Shown here piece by piece: positions 18,827 through 27,893 of a stretch of DNA of 64,000 nt. The translations under genes were made by a program, and so were the position numbers. The notes below the pieces were generated by a model. That model was not told where the DNA came from. It saw nothing but the letters and a program-made list of their open reading frames with translations, and did not search any database. The stretch is from an endosymbiont of Escarpia spicata (GTDB taxonomy: Bacteria; Pseudomonadota; Gammaproteobacteria; Chromatiales; Chromatiaceae). The stretch is from NCBI GenBank assembly GCA_003349915.1, contig QFXE01000011.1, positions 1 to 64,000 on the forward strand, read 5' to 3'. Positions within the stretch are counted from its first letter, which is position 1, and every line of letters starts with the position of its first letter.

Positions 18827-20025
18827 ATAGTATTCTGAGCATCTCGCAAATCAATTTTATCCGTGGCGGTTCGGATAAATACCGGTTCGAACTAAACAAG
18901 CTACTCTCTGACAACGATTATGAGATTATCCCGTTTTCGGCACAACATCCGGACAACCAGGCAAGCACCTGGAGCCGATTTTTTCCGCAGGGCGTCAATT
19001 TCGACGACCCTTCAGCGGCGGATCTTCTGCGATACATCTACTCAAGACCTGCGGCCAGGGCCATCGACAGACTGTTGCAGGAAAACCGAATAGACCTTGC
19101 ACATCTTCATATCTATTACGGGCAGCTTACCGCCTCCATTCTTGCACCACTGAAGAGACGTGGTATCCCAATCGTACAGACGCTGCACGAGTTCAAGCTG
19201 GTGTGTCCGACCTACGGACTGGTAACGGCTGACGGCCCCTGCGAAGCCTGTGCCGGCCGGCACTTCTGGCGAGCGGTACAAAACCGCTGCAACCGGGGGT
19301 CGCTGGCCCGCTCCTGTCTGAGCGCCGCGGAGTCGTATGTCTCCCGTTGGTTTGGCGCCAGAGATAAGATAGACCACTTCATCACTGTCAGTGATTTTCA
19401 GCGCAGAAAGTTAATCGATCTCGGCGCACCGGCCGACAGAATCTCCACCGTACACAATTTCATCGATGCGGAGTTGGTTCAACCCAACTTCGAACAAGGC
19501 AGTTATTGTCTCTACTTTGGGCGCCTGGAGAAAAGCAAGGGTCTCTGGACACTGCTCCGTGCGGCGGAACAGTTACCTGAAGTACCGCTGTACATTGCAG
19601 GTGACGGCAGCGAACATGAGGCACTCAAGCAGCACCTGTCCAAGCCGGGAATGGAACATGTACATTATGTCGGCTTCAAGCAGGGAGACGAACTCAGCAA
19701 ACTGATCCGCGGCAGCATCTGTACCATTACCGTGTCAGAATGCTACGAAACCTTCGGCCTGGCATTGATCGAGTCCTTCGCCCACGGGCGGCCCGTGGTG
19801 GCCAGTCGCATGGGCGGTATGCCTGAAGTCGTAACAGAAGGTGAAGATGGTTTCCTCATCGAAGCAGGCGACCACCAGGCACTGGCAGAGTGGATGAAGT
19901 GGATGTCAGAGCATCCGTCCGAGGCGATCGAAATGGGTCGCAAAGGCAGGAAAAAAGTTATTGAACAGTTCTCACCACAGCGTCATCTGGCACAGATCGA
20001 GGCGGTCTACGGAAAGGTCCTGTAG
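18823..20025 (+). CDS. GT4-family glycosyltransferase
   Basis: Cytoplasmic retaining glycosyltransferase of the GT-B fold. The acceptor domain opens with the glycine-rich INFIRGGSDKY loop; the donor-binding motif is ETFGLALIESFAHGRPVVAS near residue 307, with the E-x7-E signature of GT4. A cysteine-rich insertion (CPTYGL... CEACAG... CNRG... C) around residues 127-165 is seen in a subset of GT4 enzymes and may bind metal. The start ATG overlaps the stop of the polymerase gene. Confidence 0.9.
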   Translation: MNSILSISQINFIRGGSDKYRFELNKLLSDNDYEIIPFSAQHPDNQASTWSRFFPQGVNFDDPSAADLLRYIYSRPAARAIDRLLQENRIDLAHLHIYYGQLTASILAPLKRRGIPIVQTLHEFKLVCPTYGLVTADGPCEACAGRHFWRAVQNRCNRGSLARSCLSAAESYVSRWFGARDKIDHFITVSDFQRRKLIDLGAPADRISTVHNFIDAELVQPNFEQGSYCLYFGRLEKSKGLWTLLRAAEQLPEVPLYIAGDGSEHEALKQHLSKPGMEHVHYVGFKQGDELSKLIRGSICTITVSECYETFGLALIESFAHGRPVVASRMGGMPEVVTEGEDGFLIEAGDHQALAEWMKWMSEHPSEAIEMGRKGRKKVIEQFSPQRHLAQIEAVYGKVL

Positions 20026-20061
20026 AGACACTGGCCCTTCAGGATATCGGGGATAAAAAAC

Positions 20062-20976
20062 ATGGCATTGCCCAATCTGATCATTGCAGGCGTAAACAAG
20101 GCGGGGACCACCTCGCTCTTCTCCTATCTTGCTCTCCACCCGGAGATAGGTGCGTCGAGGATCAAGGAGACTTGTTACTTCCTGCCACTACGCTATGGTG
20201 AACCGATGGCACCGCTCAAGGAGTACGCAGCACAATTCGAGGACACCTCAGGCGAACGCTACATCATGGAATCGACACCGGGTTATTTCTACGGCGGCAA
20301 ACCCGTGGCGCAGGCGATCAAAAAGACCCTCGACGATACGCATATAATCCTGATGCTGCGCGAACCTGTCGGGCGCTTGCTCTCCTTCTACCGCTTCAAG
20401 AAGACAATGCTCGAACTGACTGCTGATCTTTCGCTGGAGTCCTATCTGGAGCACTGCCGTAAAATGACGGAAGAAGAACTCTCCCAGCGGGAAAACAACA
20501 TATGGTTCGGCATCGAGGGAGGACGTTACGCCAACTACCTGGAACCCTGGTTTGAAGTGTTCGGAGAACGTCTGAAGGTGGTTTTTTTTGATGAGCTCCG
20601 CACAGACACACCAAAACTCCTGCAAGAGATCTGCCGGTGGCTGAAGATCGACGAGTCGGTATACGATGAAATCAGTCTCGGTGTGGAGAACAAGACGGTG
20701 CAGTTTCGCAACCGGACGCTACAGCGAATCGCACTCTGGGTAAACGACAAAGGCGAGCGATTCTTCCGCAGCAGCCCGGAAGTAAAGCGGGTGCTACGAC
20801 GATGGTATCAGTCGATGAATACCGCGCAGCGGCGCGAGATCATAAGCGATGAACAGAAAGCCCATGCGAAGGATCTCTTCCTGAAGTCCAATCGTCAGCT
20901 CAACAACATTCTCACCGAACGGGGATACACGAATCTCCCCGCCTGGCTTGAACAGAACCCAGATAAGCATGGATAG
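20062..20976 (+). CDS. Sulfotransferase 2 of the exopolysaccharide locus
   Basis: PAPS-dependent sulfotransferase of 304 residues. The 5'-phosphosulfate loop is NKAGTTSLFSYL near residue 12 and the 3'-phosphate motif LREPVGRLLSFYRF near residue 97. The remainder (KVVFFDELRTDTPKLLQEIC) fits the heparan-sulfate-type bacterial family. It belongs to the same operon as sulfotransferases 3 and 4, which follow with 3-bp spacing and then a 4-bp overlap. Confidence 0.87.
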   Translation: MALPNLIIAGVNKAGTTSLFSYLALHPEIGASRIKETCYFLPLRYGEPMAPLKEYAAQFEDTSGERYIMESTPGYFYGGKPVAQAIKKTLDDTHIILMLREPVGRLLSFYRFKKTMLELTADLSLESYLEHCRKMTEEELSQRENNIWFGIEGGRYANYLEPWFEVFGERLKVVFFDELRTDTPKLLQEICRWLKIDESVYDEISLGVENKTVQFRNRTLQRIALWVNDKGERFFRSSPEVKRVLRRWYQSMNTAQRREIISDEQKAHAKDLFLKSNRQLNNILTERGYTNLPAWLEQNPDKHG

Positions 20977-20979
20977 GCA

Positions 20980-22020
20980 ATGAGAGACAAGGAATGCCAA
21001 TTGCTCTTTGTTGTCGGTGCCTCACGCAGCGGAACCACCATGCTCAACCGCATTCTGGGACAACACCCTGCGATTCTTGCACTGAACGAACTGCACTTTT
21101 TCGGTGAGCTATGGGATCCCCGTCAACGGGATCCAAACTGGAATCGCGCTATGGCTGAAGATGCCGCCGCCGTTCTGCTGCAGCGTGTCAGGCATGGTAT
21201 CTTCTCTGGAGCGCCAAATGCTGACGCACGGGAACAAGCCGGGAGACTGATCGCAGACTTATACCAGCAGCAGCCCACTGATAACTTTCCTGCGGCAGCC
21301 CTGTTCCGTCATGTGTTGAGCCATCTCCCGGAGCGGGATGGCGAAATGCTGATTACCGATCAAACACCACGCAACATCTTCTATGCGGCAGAGCTGCTTG
21401 AGCAGTTCCCGGAATCACGCGTGGTACAGATCGTGCGTGATCCCCGTGCGGTGCTCTTTTCACAGAGAAAACGCTGGACGAAAAAATGGCGAGGCGCCGC
21501 AAGCATGCCCTGGAAAAACGTCCTGCGTGTGCTGGCTAACTATCACCCCCTCACCATGATCAAACTGTGGAGCAAGGCGGTACGGCAGGGACACAATCTG
21601 AAGGGTCACCCGAGATATCACGAATTGAAATTCGAGTCTCTCACCCAGGAACCGAAGGAGCAACTCACATCACTCTGTTCCTTCCTGGGCATCCCCTTTG
21701 ACGAGGGTATGCTCGACGTACCCCAAGTCGGTTCCTCCCACTCAGAACATAATATCGAGAAACGGGGCATCTCAGCATCGTATTCAGCAGACTGGCGCGG
21801 CCATCTTCCAAAAGGCGACATCCTGATCGCAGAGAAAGCCGCCGCCGGACTGATGCAGGAGCTTGGTTACGAACCTGTTGCCCGCTCCGGATGGTATCCC
21901 TGGCTGGTGCTGCCGTTACTGCGCTTACCGCTCCATGTTCTCGGGGCAGTTATCGCCAACCCGAAACGTACACTTATCCAGTTGAGGGCTCTGCTAGGCG
22001 GAGGCAAAGAGACGCAATGA
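20980..22020 (+). CDS. Sulfotransferase 3 of the exopolysaccharide locus
   Basis: Sulfotransferase of 346 residues with the PAPS loop ASRSGTTMLNRIL near residue 14 and the 3'-phosphate motif VQIVRDPRAVLFSQRKRW near residue 150. The sequence differs clearly from its two neighbours, so it probably modifies a different position or sugar rather than being a recent duplicate. A hydrophobic C-terminal segment (WLVLPLLRLPLHVLGAVIA, about residues 307-325) suggests membrane association. It starts 3 bp after sulfotransferase 2. Confidence 0.85.
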   Translation: MRDKECQLLFVVGASRSGTTMLNRILGQHPAILALNELHFFGELWDPRQRDPNWNRAMAEDAAAVLLQRVRHGIFSGAPNADAREQAGRLIADLYQQQPTDNFPAAALFRHVLSHLPERDGEMLITDQTPRNIFYAAELLEQFPESRVVQIVRDPRAVLFSQRKRWTKKWRGAASMPWKNVLRVLANYHPLTMIKLWSKAVRQGHNLKGHPRYHELKFESLTQEPKEQLTSLCSFLGIPFDEGMLDVPQVGSSHSEHNIEKRGISASYSADWRGHLPKGDILIAEKAAAGLMQELGYEPVARSGWYPWLVLPLLRLPLHVLGAVIANPKRTLIQLRALLGGGKETQ

Positions 22021-23012
22021 TCGCACAGATTGACAAACACTATGTAAAAACAAGGCCAGGACGATTACTGCCGCGTCTGATCAGCTATCTGCTCTTCGAG
22101 GGGCGGCCACTGACGACAAAGGGACGCTGGATCAATCCACTGGTCTTTGGCATCCATGGTGCAGCGAAAAGGCTTCCGCTATTGAAGCCGGTTGAAAAAC
22201 CCATCTATATCATCGGCACAGGGCGCAGCGGCACAACCATCCTCGGAGTGCTGTTGTCGATGCACAGGGAGGTGGGCTTTCTGAACGAACCCAAGGCCCT
22301 CTGGCACTCGGCGTATCCGAATGAGGACCTGATAGGAAACTACAGCAGCCTGCCGGCGCACTACCGCATGAACGAGACCCTCGCGAGCGATGAACTCAGG
22401 ATCACCCTGCAAAGACTCTACGGTGCCTACCTGCGTATGACAGGATCACACAGGGTGGTCGACAAATATCCGGAAATGATCTTCCGCACCCCGTTTATCA
22501 AGGCACTGTTCCCAGACGCCCGTTTTTTATTCCTTGCACGCAATGGGTGGGATACCTGCACCTCCATAAACCGCTGGTCGCAACGACTGGGGGTTCACAA
22601 GGGCGATGAGACCCATGACTGGTGGGGAAGAGATGACCGTAAGTGGCGACTGTTGGTAGAACAGCTGCTGCCGCAGCATCGGGACCTTGCCAGCCATCAG
22701 GACGAGATAATGGCCTTCGACAAGCATACCGACAGGGCAGCCGTGGAGTGGATCATCAGTATGAGGGAGGGACAGCACCTGTGTGAGAATGACCCTGGTC
22801 ATGTCATGCGAATCGACTACGAAAAATTGACGGCAGATCCGGACACCTGGCTATCGGACATACTCAGCTTCTGCGAATTACCTGCCGACGAAAAATTTCT
22901 CGAATATGGGAAAGATACCCTGCGTCCCGTACCACCCCGCAAACCATTTGAATTGGCAGCCGTGCTACGCGGTCCGTTCGAAGAGACACAGTGCGTGCTC
23001 GGTTACGAATAA
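22017..23012 (+). CDS. Sulfotransferase 4 of the exopolysaccharide locus
   Basis: Sulfotransferase of 331 residues. The PAPS loop is GTGRSGTTILGVLL near residue 67, preceded by a basic, hydrophobic N-terminal region (RLLPRLISYLLFEGRPL) that may attach it to the membrane. The 3'-phosphate motif is FLARNGWDTCTSINRW near residue 178. The frame is open to 21891, but the ATG at 22017 overlaps the stop of sulfotransferase 3 (ATGA), which fixes the start. Last gene of the contiguous polysaccharide locus. Confidence 0.85.
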   Translation: MIAQIDKHYVKTRPGRLLPRLISYLLFEGRPLTTKGRWINPLVFGIHGAAKRLPLLKPVEKPIYIIGTGRSGTTILGVLLSMHREVGFLNEPKALWHSAYPNEDLIGNYSSLPAHYRMNETLASDELRITLQRLYGAYLRMTGSHRVVDKYPEMIFRTPFIKALFPDARFLFLARNGWDTCTSINRWSQRLGVHKGDETHDWWGRDDRKWRLLVEQLLPQHRDLASHQDEIMAFDKHTDRAAVEWIISMREGQHLCENDPGHVMRIDYEKLTADPDTWLSDILSFCELPADEKFLEYGKDTLRPVPPRKPFELAAVLRGPFEETQCVLGYE

Positions 23013-23055
23013 AGATCTGTGGGACAGAGAATGATTCTCCGGGATATTACTCAAA

Positions 23056-23214
23056 GGAGCCTCTGATTAAGTCTGGACGAAGTAGATTGTGAATCAGAAT
23101 ATTCAGATTCAAGGCGCAAATTGCACGTAATAGCTGGCTATTACGAATATTTGCAACGCAGAAGCTGGATATTCTGGGCGCAAGATACGAGTTCACGACT
23201 TGATCAGAGGCTCC
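23056..23214. repeat. 159-bp palindromic (MITE-like) element
   Basis: An imperfect full-length inverted repeat. The left end GGAGCCTCTGATTAAGTC mirrors the right end GACTTGATCAGAGGCTCC, and the centre is CGTAATAGCTGGCTATTACG near 23136. It is unrelated in sequence to the palindrome after pntB, so two element families are present. It lies in the 600-bp gap between the sulfotransferase operon and the PEP-CTERM gene, non-coding, and probably mobilised in trans. Confidence 0.75.
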
Positions 23215-23489
23215 CTGACAAGATGTCGGAATATTTAACAGCCGCATAATCCACTAACTGCTTATAAACATATTTTTGCAAAATCAATATGTTACCTGTT
23301 TTTTTCGAGAATACAGGAATATATTTCCTATATAATTGTAAATTCTGTGTAACAAACACACGACATTAATGAACACTCTTCCTTTTTCTGTCGGAATCCT
23401 TTACATGCAGACAACATCTGCTAACTGCTGGTCGTAAACACATCCTATTTTTTCATAGTTTTTAGGTAGTTAGACTGCAATTTAAATTC

Positions 23490-23505
23490 TGGCATGTGAC
23501 TTGCT
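23490..23505 (+). promoter_or_regulatory. Sigma-54 (RpoN) promoter for the PEP-CTERM gene
   Basis: The sequence TGGCATGTGACTTGCT matches the -24/-12 consensus TGGCACG-N4-TTGCW with one mismatch and exact spacing. Transcription would start near 23515, leaving about a 95-base leader before the ATG at 23611. PEP-CTERM genes in exopolysaccharide-forming bacteria are known to be controlled by the PrsK/PrsR two-component system with RpoN. No PrsK or PrsR gene is in this window. Confidence 0.75.
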
Positions 23506-23610
23506 TATATCCCTGTAAATCAACAAGAAAGAAGTGCATTTCACTATATTCAAGTAGCGTGCACTCTCCACATTACCAACGACTAACATACGCCGGAGCG
23601 GGAACAAGAC

Positions 23611-24369
23611 ATGAAACTATCACAAACAATGTACGGAATCGTGTTGACTCTCGGATTACAGGGAGGGGCCTATGCAGGAGCGGTCACCTGGGATTTCACC
23701 GGAACCTCCGCATGTGATGAGTCGTTGAGCACAGGAGGGGTCAGCACCGACGCTGTGAACTGCACCACCTCTGGTGAGACGCTGATCCTCAATGCTTTTG
23801 CCCAGGTAAAAAATCCCGACGGCAGTTTCTCCCCGACCTTCAATAATGCAAAACTGACCCGCAATAGCGACAACGGTCTCGGCGTTAACAAGGAAGTCAG
23901 CGATAGCAGCGCCCAGATCGATAATCAGGACAACATCGATCTAATACTCTTCGATTTCGATTTTTTCCTGGAGGATCTAACCATAGAATTCGGCAGCGTC
24001 TCCAGCAGCGACCTCTTCTCCCTTTGGCTTGGCAGTGGCCTGGATGCCCTCTATGCTGATGCAGGTAACGGCATCGACAGTTTTACGGATCTCAACTTCG
24101 TCACCCTGGAGAGCATCGCCGGGTTCACCAAAACCACTGGACAGATCAGCCTCAGTAATCCTTTCAGCCTCTCAGGACTTAGCGGGGTCGACCAGATGAT
24201 CATCGCGCCCGCCATTGGCCAGACCGACGACAAATTTCGCATCAAACAAGTCAGTGTCGTGCCGGAACCGTCAAGCCTGTTTCTATTCTTCGCCGGACTG
24301 TTTTTACTCACCGCATTCAGCAGCAGGCGTAAAATGGTAGGACAGCGCTTCTCTCCTCGCCTCAAATAG
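23611..24369 (+). CDS. PEP-CTERM sorting-domain secreted protein
   Basis: Secreted protein of unknown function processed by an exosortase. An N-terminal signal peptide (MYGIVLTLGLQGGAYAGA) is followed by a beta-rich body of about 200 residues. The C-terminal PEP-CTERM signal is VVPEPSSLFLFFAGLFLL, then SSRRK. Such proteins are cleaved and anchored by EpsH/exosortases and associate with exopolysaccharide. The body (WDFTGTSACDES... and LSGLSGVDQMIIAPAIG) resembles other choice-of-anchor PEP-CTERM proteins but has no known function. A sigma-54 promoter lies upstream. No exosortase gene is visible in the window. Confidence 0.85.
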   Translation: MKLSQTMYGIVLTLGLQGGAYAGAVTWDFTGTSACDESLSTGGVSTDAVNCTTSGETLILNAFAQVKNPDGSFSPTFNNAKLTRNSDNGLGVNKEVSDSSAQIDNQDNIDLILFDFDFFLEDLTIEFGSVSSSDLFSLWLGSGLDALYADAGNGIDSFTDLNFVTLESIAGFTKTTGQISLSNPFSLSGLSGVDQMIIAPAIGQTDDKFRIKQVSVVPEPSSLFLFFAGLFLLTAFSSRRKMVGQRFSPRLK

Positions 24370-24374
24370 CACTC

Positions 24375-24414
24375 GATTGCGGATCCGCGCAGAGATTCGA
24401 CTCAGTCCGCAATC
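24375..24414 (+). terminator. Hairpin after the PEP-CTERM gene
   Basis: Arms GATTGCGGA (24375-24383) and TCCGCAATC (24406-24414) are perfectly complementary, 6 bp after the stop codon. No T-run follows, so it is a candidate mRNA 3'-end structure rather than a proven intrinsic terminator. Confidence 0.5.
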
Positions 24415-24468
24415 ATCCTCCACACCCTCCGGCAATTGGCAGGGGCTCTATCCAGGGATCTAGAAACT

Positions 24469-24495
24469 ATGGTGCGCACAGCGCACCCTACATTC
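24469..24495. repeat. REP-like hairpin repeat, copy 1
   Basis: Contains GGTGCGCACAGCGCACC, a 7-bp stem with a 3-base loop, followed by CTACATTCT. A nearly identical copy lies at 24686-24712. Such GGTGCGC-type intergenic units occur as dispersed repeats in many gammaproteobacteria. Confidence 0.6.
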
Positions 24496-24685
24496 TGAAA
24501 TCACTCCTTCGGCATCCTGCCTTCGCTTCTTCTTCGAGAGAGGAAGTGTGTGTGAGTGAGAGAGTGAAATCTCTGGTGACATCAACTTGAGAGGATGGAG
24601 GCAATCGGTATTTTCATACCACAAATATCTCCCATAGAACTCAAGTTTCGGAGTTCAAGCCATCCTGACAAAGATGAAGAAAACC

Positions 24686-24712
24686 ATGGTGCGCACAGCG
24701 CACCCTACGTTC
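24686..24712. repeat. REP-like hairpin repeat, copy 2
   Basis: Second copy of the GGTGCGCACAGCGCACC hairpin unit, differing from the copy at 24469 by one base in its flank (CTACGTTCT). Both lie in the 447-bp gene-free stretch between the PEP-CTERM gene and the sensor kinase. Confidence 0.6.
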
Positions 24713-24761
24713 TACCCCACTGCGAGCAGACCGGATATTAAATTGTAGACATAGTGGATTG

Positions 24762-24797
24762 CAGCAAGCTGCAGGGAATCAAACCAAAAGAGATTGA
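24762..24797 (+). repeat. Interspersed intergenic repeat, copy B
   Basis: CAGCAAGCTGCAGGGAATC followed by AAACCAAAAGAGATTGA, matching the copy at 7203-7238 with a few substitutions. Confidence 0.5.
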
Positions 24798-24816
24798 ATG
24801 AGAACAGGAATAGGCT

Positions 24817-25665
24817 TCAGCCAGCCAACAACCAATTTGCGCTTACTGCAGTGCCACGATCTTGATCGGTCTCAATGAAAAATCTGCCCCCCAGTCCTTC
24901 AACCCACTCAGGCATGCTATACAAACCTAACCCGCCGTTTTGATCGGGAAAACTTTTCGCGTAGACCTCAGTGAGATCAAAGCCCCGCCCATCGTCCTCG
25001 ATCGACAGCAGTAACTCGTCACTCTCTCTGTGCAGGGTGACCAGTATTCTCGTGGCATTGGAATATTTGACGGCATTGTTCAGCGCCTCCTGCACCACAC
25101 GAAAAATGGCGGTTTTGTACTTGTCTGGAATTTGATCCTCCGACACTGTAAACGACGTGTCGATGGTAAATCCCGGCTTCGTCTCACGCAGGCGCCGGCA
25201 GTGGCACTGAATGGCCAGAAGAACGCCAAGGTCATCCAGCACAGTGGGACGAAGCGCCATGCAAATATTACGGACTTCGGTAAGCGCCTCCCTCACCAAC
25301 AGGGGCAACGAGGAAAGATTCTCCCACTCATCACCCAGATGCTCCTCGGCAGTTTTCCGTTCTATATGGGTAACGCAGCGTTGTACGCGCAAGCTGATTT
25401 CGGTCAGCGACTGACAAACGGAGTCGTGCAGTTCCCGCGAGATCCGCTTTCGTTCCGCCTCCTGGGCATTGAGCAGGGAGAGTGGAAGATTCTCCGAACC
25501 CGAACTGGAATGACTCCTGTCGCAACCAGCAGTGCGGGTATCGGCCAACTCCACCGGACTGAAGTCGAGGCTCTCATACCGCTTGAGCATTTCAGGCATG
25601 CTGTTGGAGCCCAGACGTACCTGCCGCCCACCAACAGATTCCTTAACGACTTTCAGTCTTTCCAT
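24817..25665 (-). CDS. NarL-type (HisKA_3) sensor histidine kinase, no sensor domain
   Basis: Histidine kinase of 282 residues partnering a LuxR/NarL-type regulator. The phospho-accepting H-box is ERKRISRELHDSVCQSL near residue 78. The ATPase domain has the N-box VVQEALNNAVKYSNA near residue 191, and G-boxes DDGRGFD and GGLGLYSM. The first 60 residues contain no transmembrane helix and no recognisable sensory domain, so it may be cytoplasmic and sense through a partner. A GGGGG ribosome-binding stretch precedes the ATG. No response regulator is adjacent, making it an orphan here. It is divergent from the copper block at 26333. Confidence 0.85.
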   Translation of the reverse strand: MERLKVVKESVGGRQVRLGSNSMPEMLKRYESLDFSPVELADTRTAGCDRSHSSSGSENLPLSLLNAQEAERKRISRELHDSVCQSLTEISLRVQRCVTHIERKTAEEHLGDEWENLSSLPLLVREALTEVRNICMALRPTVLDDLGVLLAIQCHCRRLRETKPGFTIDTSFTVSEDQIPDKYKTAIFRVVQEALNNAVKYSNATRILVTLHRESDELLLSIEDDGRGFDLTEVYAKSFPDQNGGLGLYSMPEWVEGLGGRFFIETDQDRGTAVSANWLLAG

Positions 25666-26332
25666 CCGTTATATCCCCCGTAATATATGGCCAAGTGTTG
25701 TGTTTTCTATTTCACGCCCGTTTGCCGTCCGCTACGCCAGGCTGTTATTTAATAAATATCATGCAAACCATGTGCCACAATAAAAAAACAGCACCACCAG
25801 CTTGATATATGTCACATTTCCTGAGACTCATCCTGCGGATAATTACTCAGTGGAAAGTATCCCGACACCGTAAATACCCTAAGTTTTTTTAATAACTTGT
25901 TGTTTTTTCAGGCTTTTTACTTTTTTACTTCTGTTGCCACGACTAATATCTGTAAAGAATACCGACGTCACCCCATCTTGATATCTATATGTTTTTTATA
26001 TATTTTATTTTAAGCCAGTGACCTATCCGCAAGCTGTTCACCCTGTTTCTTAAGAAAAAATTAAGGATCACCCCACCCATCATAGTAGGGTTTCACCAAA
26101 TTGATCAATACCTGCAACAATATTTAAATATAACGCCAGTGAGCAAGCACGATTCAATTGTAATTTCAATGCGCTGCTTCATGATTTAGCCATTTTGTAA
26201 CTTTAATTGGCGATTTTAGGGCCTTGGCCGGCATGTATAGATGGGGAATGGTCGGCCAGGATTTAAAATCAACCCCATGGAGCAGAATACAGAACTCTCC
26301 CACTGGTCCTGTTAATCTCGGAGGAGAGAAAA
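25666..26332. other. AT-rich divergent intergenic region
   Basis: About 670 bases between the divergent kinase and oxidase genes. It is markedly AT-richer than the flanks and contains no supportable gene. It presumably holds promoters for both directions. I see no clear sigma-54 site. A strong ribosome-binding site (GGAGGAGAG) lies just before the ATG at 26333. Confidence 0.5.
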
Positions 26333-27771
26333 ATGAAGAAGAGGATCTTATTATTAGGACTCGCGGTCGCGATGCCGCTGTTTACCAGCCAGGCATCGGC
26401 GGCGGTAAGGCACCTGCATATCGCTGCCACTGACGGCATGATGTATCTGCCTAACCACAATGGTTATGCGCCCAATACACCGACCACCGGTGGTGTCGAT
26501 CAGGCTGCGGCAGACTACCGCAAAGTCTATATTCGCGGCTTCTGCGATGACGTGGATGGCACTGCGGCCCAACCGGGCTGTGCCAACATGCCGGCACCCA
26601 TCATCGACGTGAATCAGGGCGACGATGTCTTCGTCCACCTGCGCAACATCGGCAACGCCAATCCACTGGCCCCGGTAGATCCTCACACCATCCATCTGCA
26701 TGGCCTGCACGTCTCCACCCAGAACGACGGTTTCAACGAGACCTCCTGGGAAGTGCCTACCTGTAACGATCCGGTCTTGAATGCTGATCCAGTCGCAAAG
26801 CAAGCCTGCCTGGACGCTGGGAGCGACGTCGGCACCTACTACTTCAAGGCCCAAAAACCAGGCACTTACATGTGGCACTGCCACGTGGAAGCCTCAGAGC
26901 ACATTACCATGGGCATGTATGGTGCGATGGTCATCCGCCCCCGCGATAGAAGGATCCAGGGCAAACGCGTCTACGGTTTCGACAAGGATCGCTACGATCG
27001 TGAGTACATTGTGCTGCTCTCCGATATCGACACCCCAGGTCACGATGCCATCCAGACCGACTTCGATGGAGCTGCCTTCGCCGGTCTGCCCTATGGCCCC
27101 AAGACCCCTGCAGAGATCGCTGAAGTCGAGAGCTACAATTTTGCTGACCACCAGGCCGACTGGTGGCTGGTGAATGGTCGCGCCTTCCCTGATGTCCTGC
27201 TGCCGTTGAAGGATATGGCCGCCTGCAATGCAGACCCCTCACGAGTCGGCGCCGCGGGAACCGGTGACTTCGAAGGCTGTAACGGCCGTGCTGAAGGACC
27301 GCCCACCGGCATGCTCACGGGCAGCAACAACGATCCTGCGATCCCATTCAGGGGTAAACGCTCCAGCTATGCCGCCACCATCGAGGCCAACTGGAACGAG
27401 CGGGTGCTGATGCGCATCATCAACATGGGTTACCAGGAGGTTCCCTGGCATATCCACGGTGCTCACTTCTCGATCATCGGTAAGGATGCAAATCCCTTTA
27501 ACTCCGACGATCAGAAACGGGAGCAGTTCACCGTGCATGTCGGTTCGGGCGAAACCTACGACGTTATCCTGCCAACCAGCAGCCTGGCCAGGGTGGCGGC
27601 GTCAACGAGTTCGGTTTTGATTGGGGCGCAATCGATCCTAACAATGTCGACCAAAACCTGCTCGATCAATGGTACCCGGCACATAGCCATAACGACTACA
27701 CGGTGACCAACAACGGGCTCTACCCCGGCGGTCAGGCTCAATTGATTCACATCAGCAACACGATTCAATAA
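26333..27771 (+). CDS. Multicopper oxidase 1, frameshifted near the C-terminus
   Basis: Secreted copper oxidase with signal peptide (LLLGLAVAMPLFTSQASA). Copper motifs: HTIHLHG near residue 121, the type-1 site HCHVEASEHITMGM near residue 183, HIHGAHF near residue 370. The uninterrupted frame stops at 27706 with an unrelated tail. A one-base indel near 27578-27585 (after ILPTSSLA) shifts frame; in the other frame the protein continues GGGVNEFGFDWGAIDPNNVD, then PAHSHNDYTVTNNGLYPGGQ, and ends at 27771. That restored tail carries a conserved His pair of the family. The type-1 copper motif lies in the N-terminal domain, so the motif order differs from classic laccases. The coordinates given span the restored gene. 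Confidence 0.82.
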
Positions 27772-27795
27772 CCTAAGCCGTTATCGTCAACATGA

Positions 27796-27827
27796 AGAGA
27801 GCAGCGCAAGCTGCTCTCTCTTTCTCA
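27796..27827 (+). terminator. Rho-independent-type terminator after multicopper oxidase 1
   Basis: Perfect 10-bp stem, AGAGAGCAGC (27796-27805) and GCTGCTCTCT (27810-27819), with a GCAA tetraloop, followed by the pyrimidine-rich CTTTCTC. It lies 25 bp past the restored stop codon of the oxidase, supporting that stop position, and argues that the next gene starts further downstream than the open frame allows. Confidence 0.7.
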
Positions 27828-27893
27828 GACGATCGTCCTACACGGATCCTATTCTCAAATCGGGAATTCGTAGAAATGCAAGTGAGATATCCC

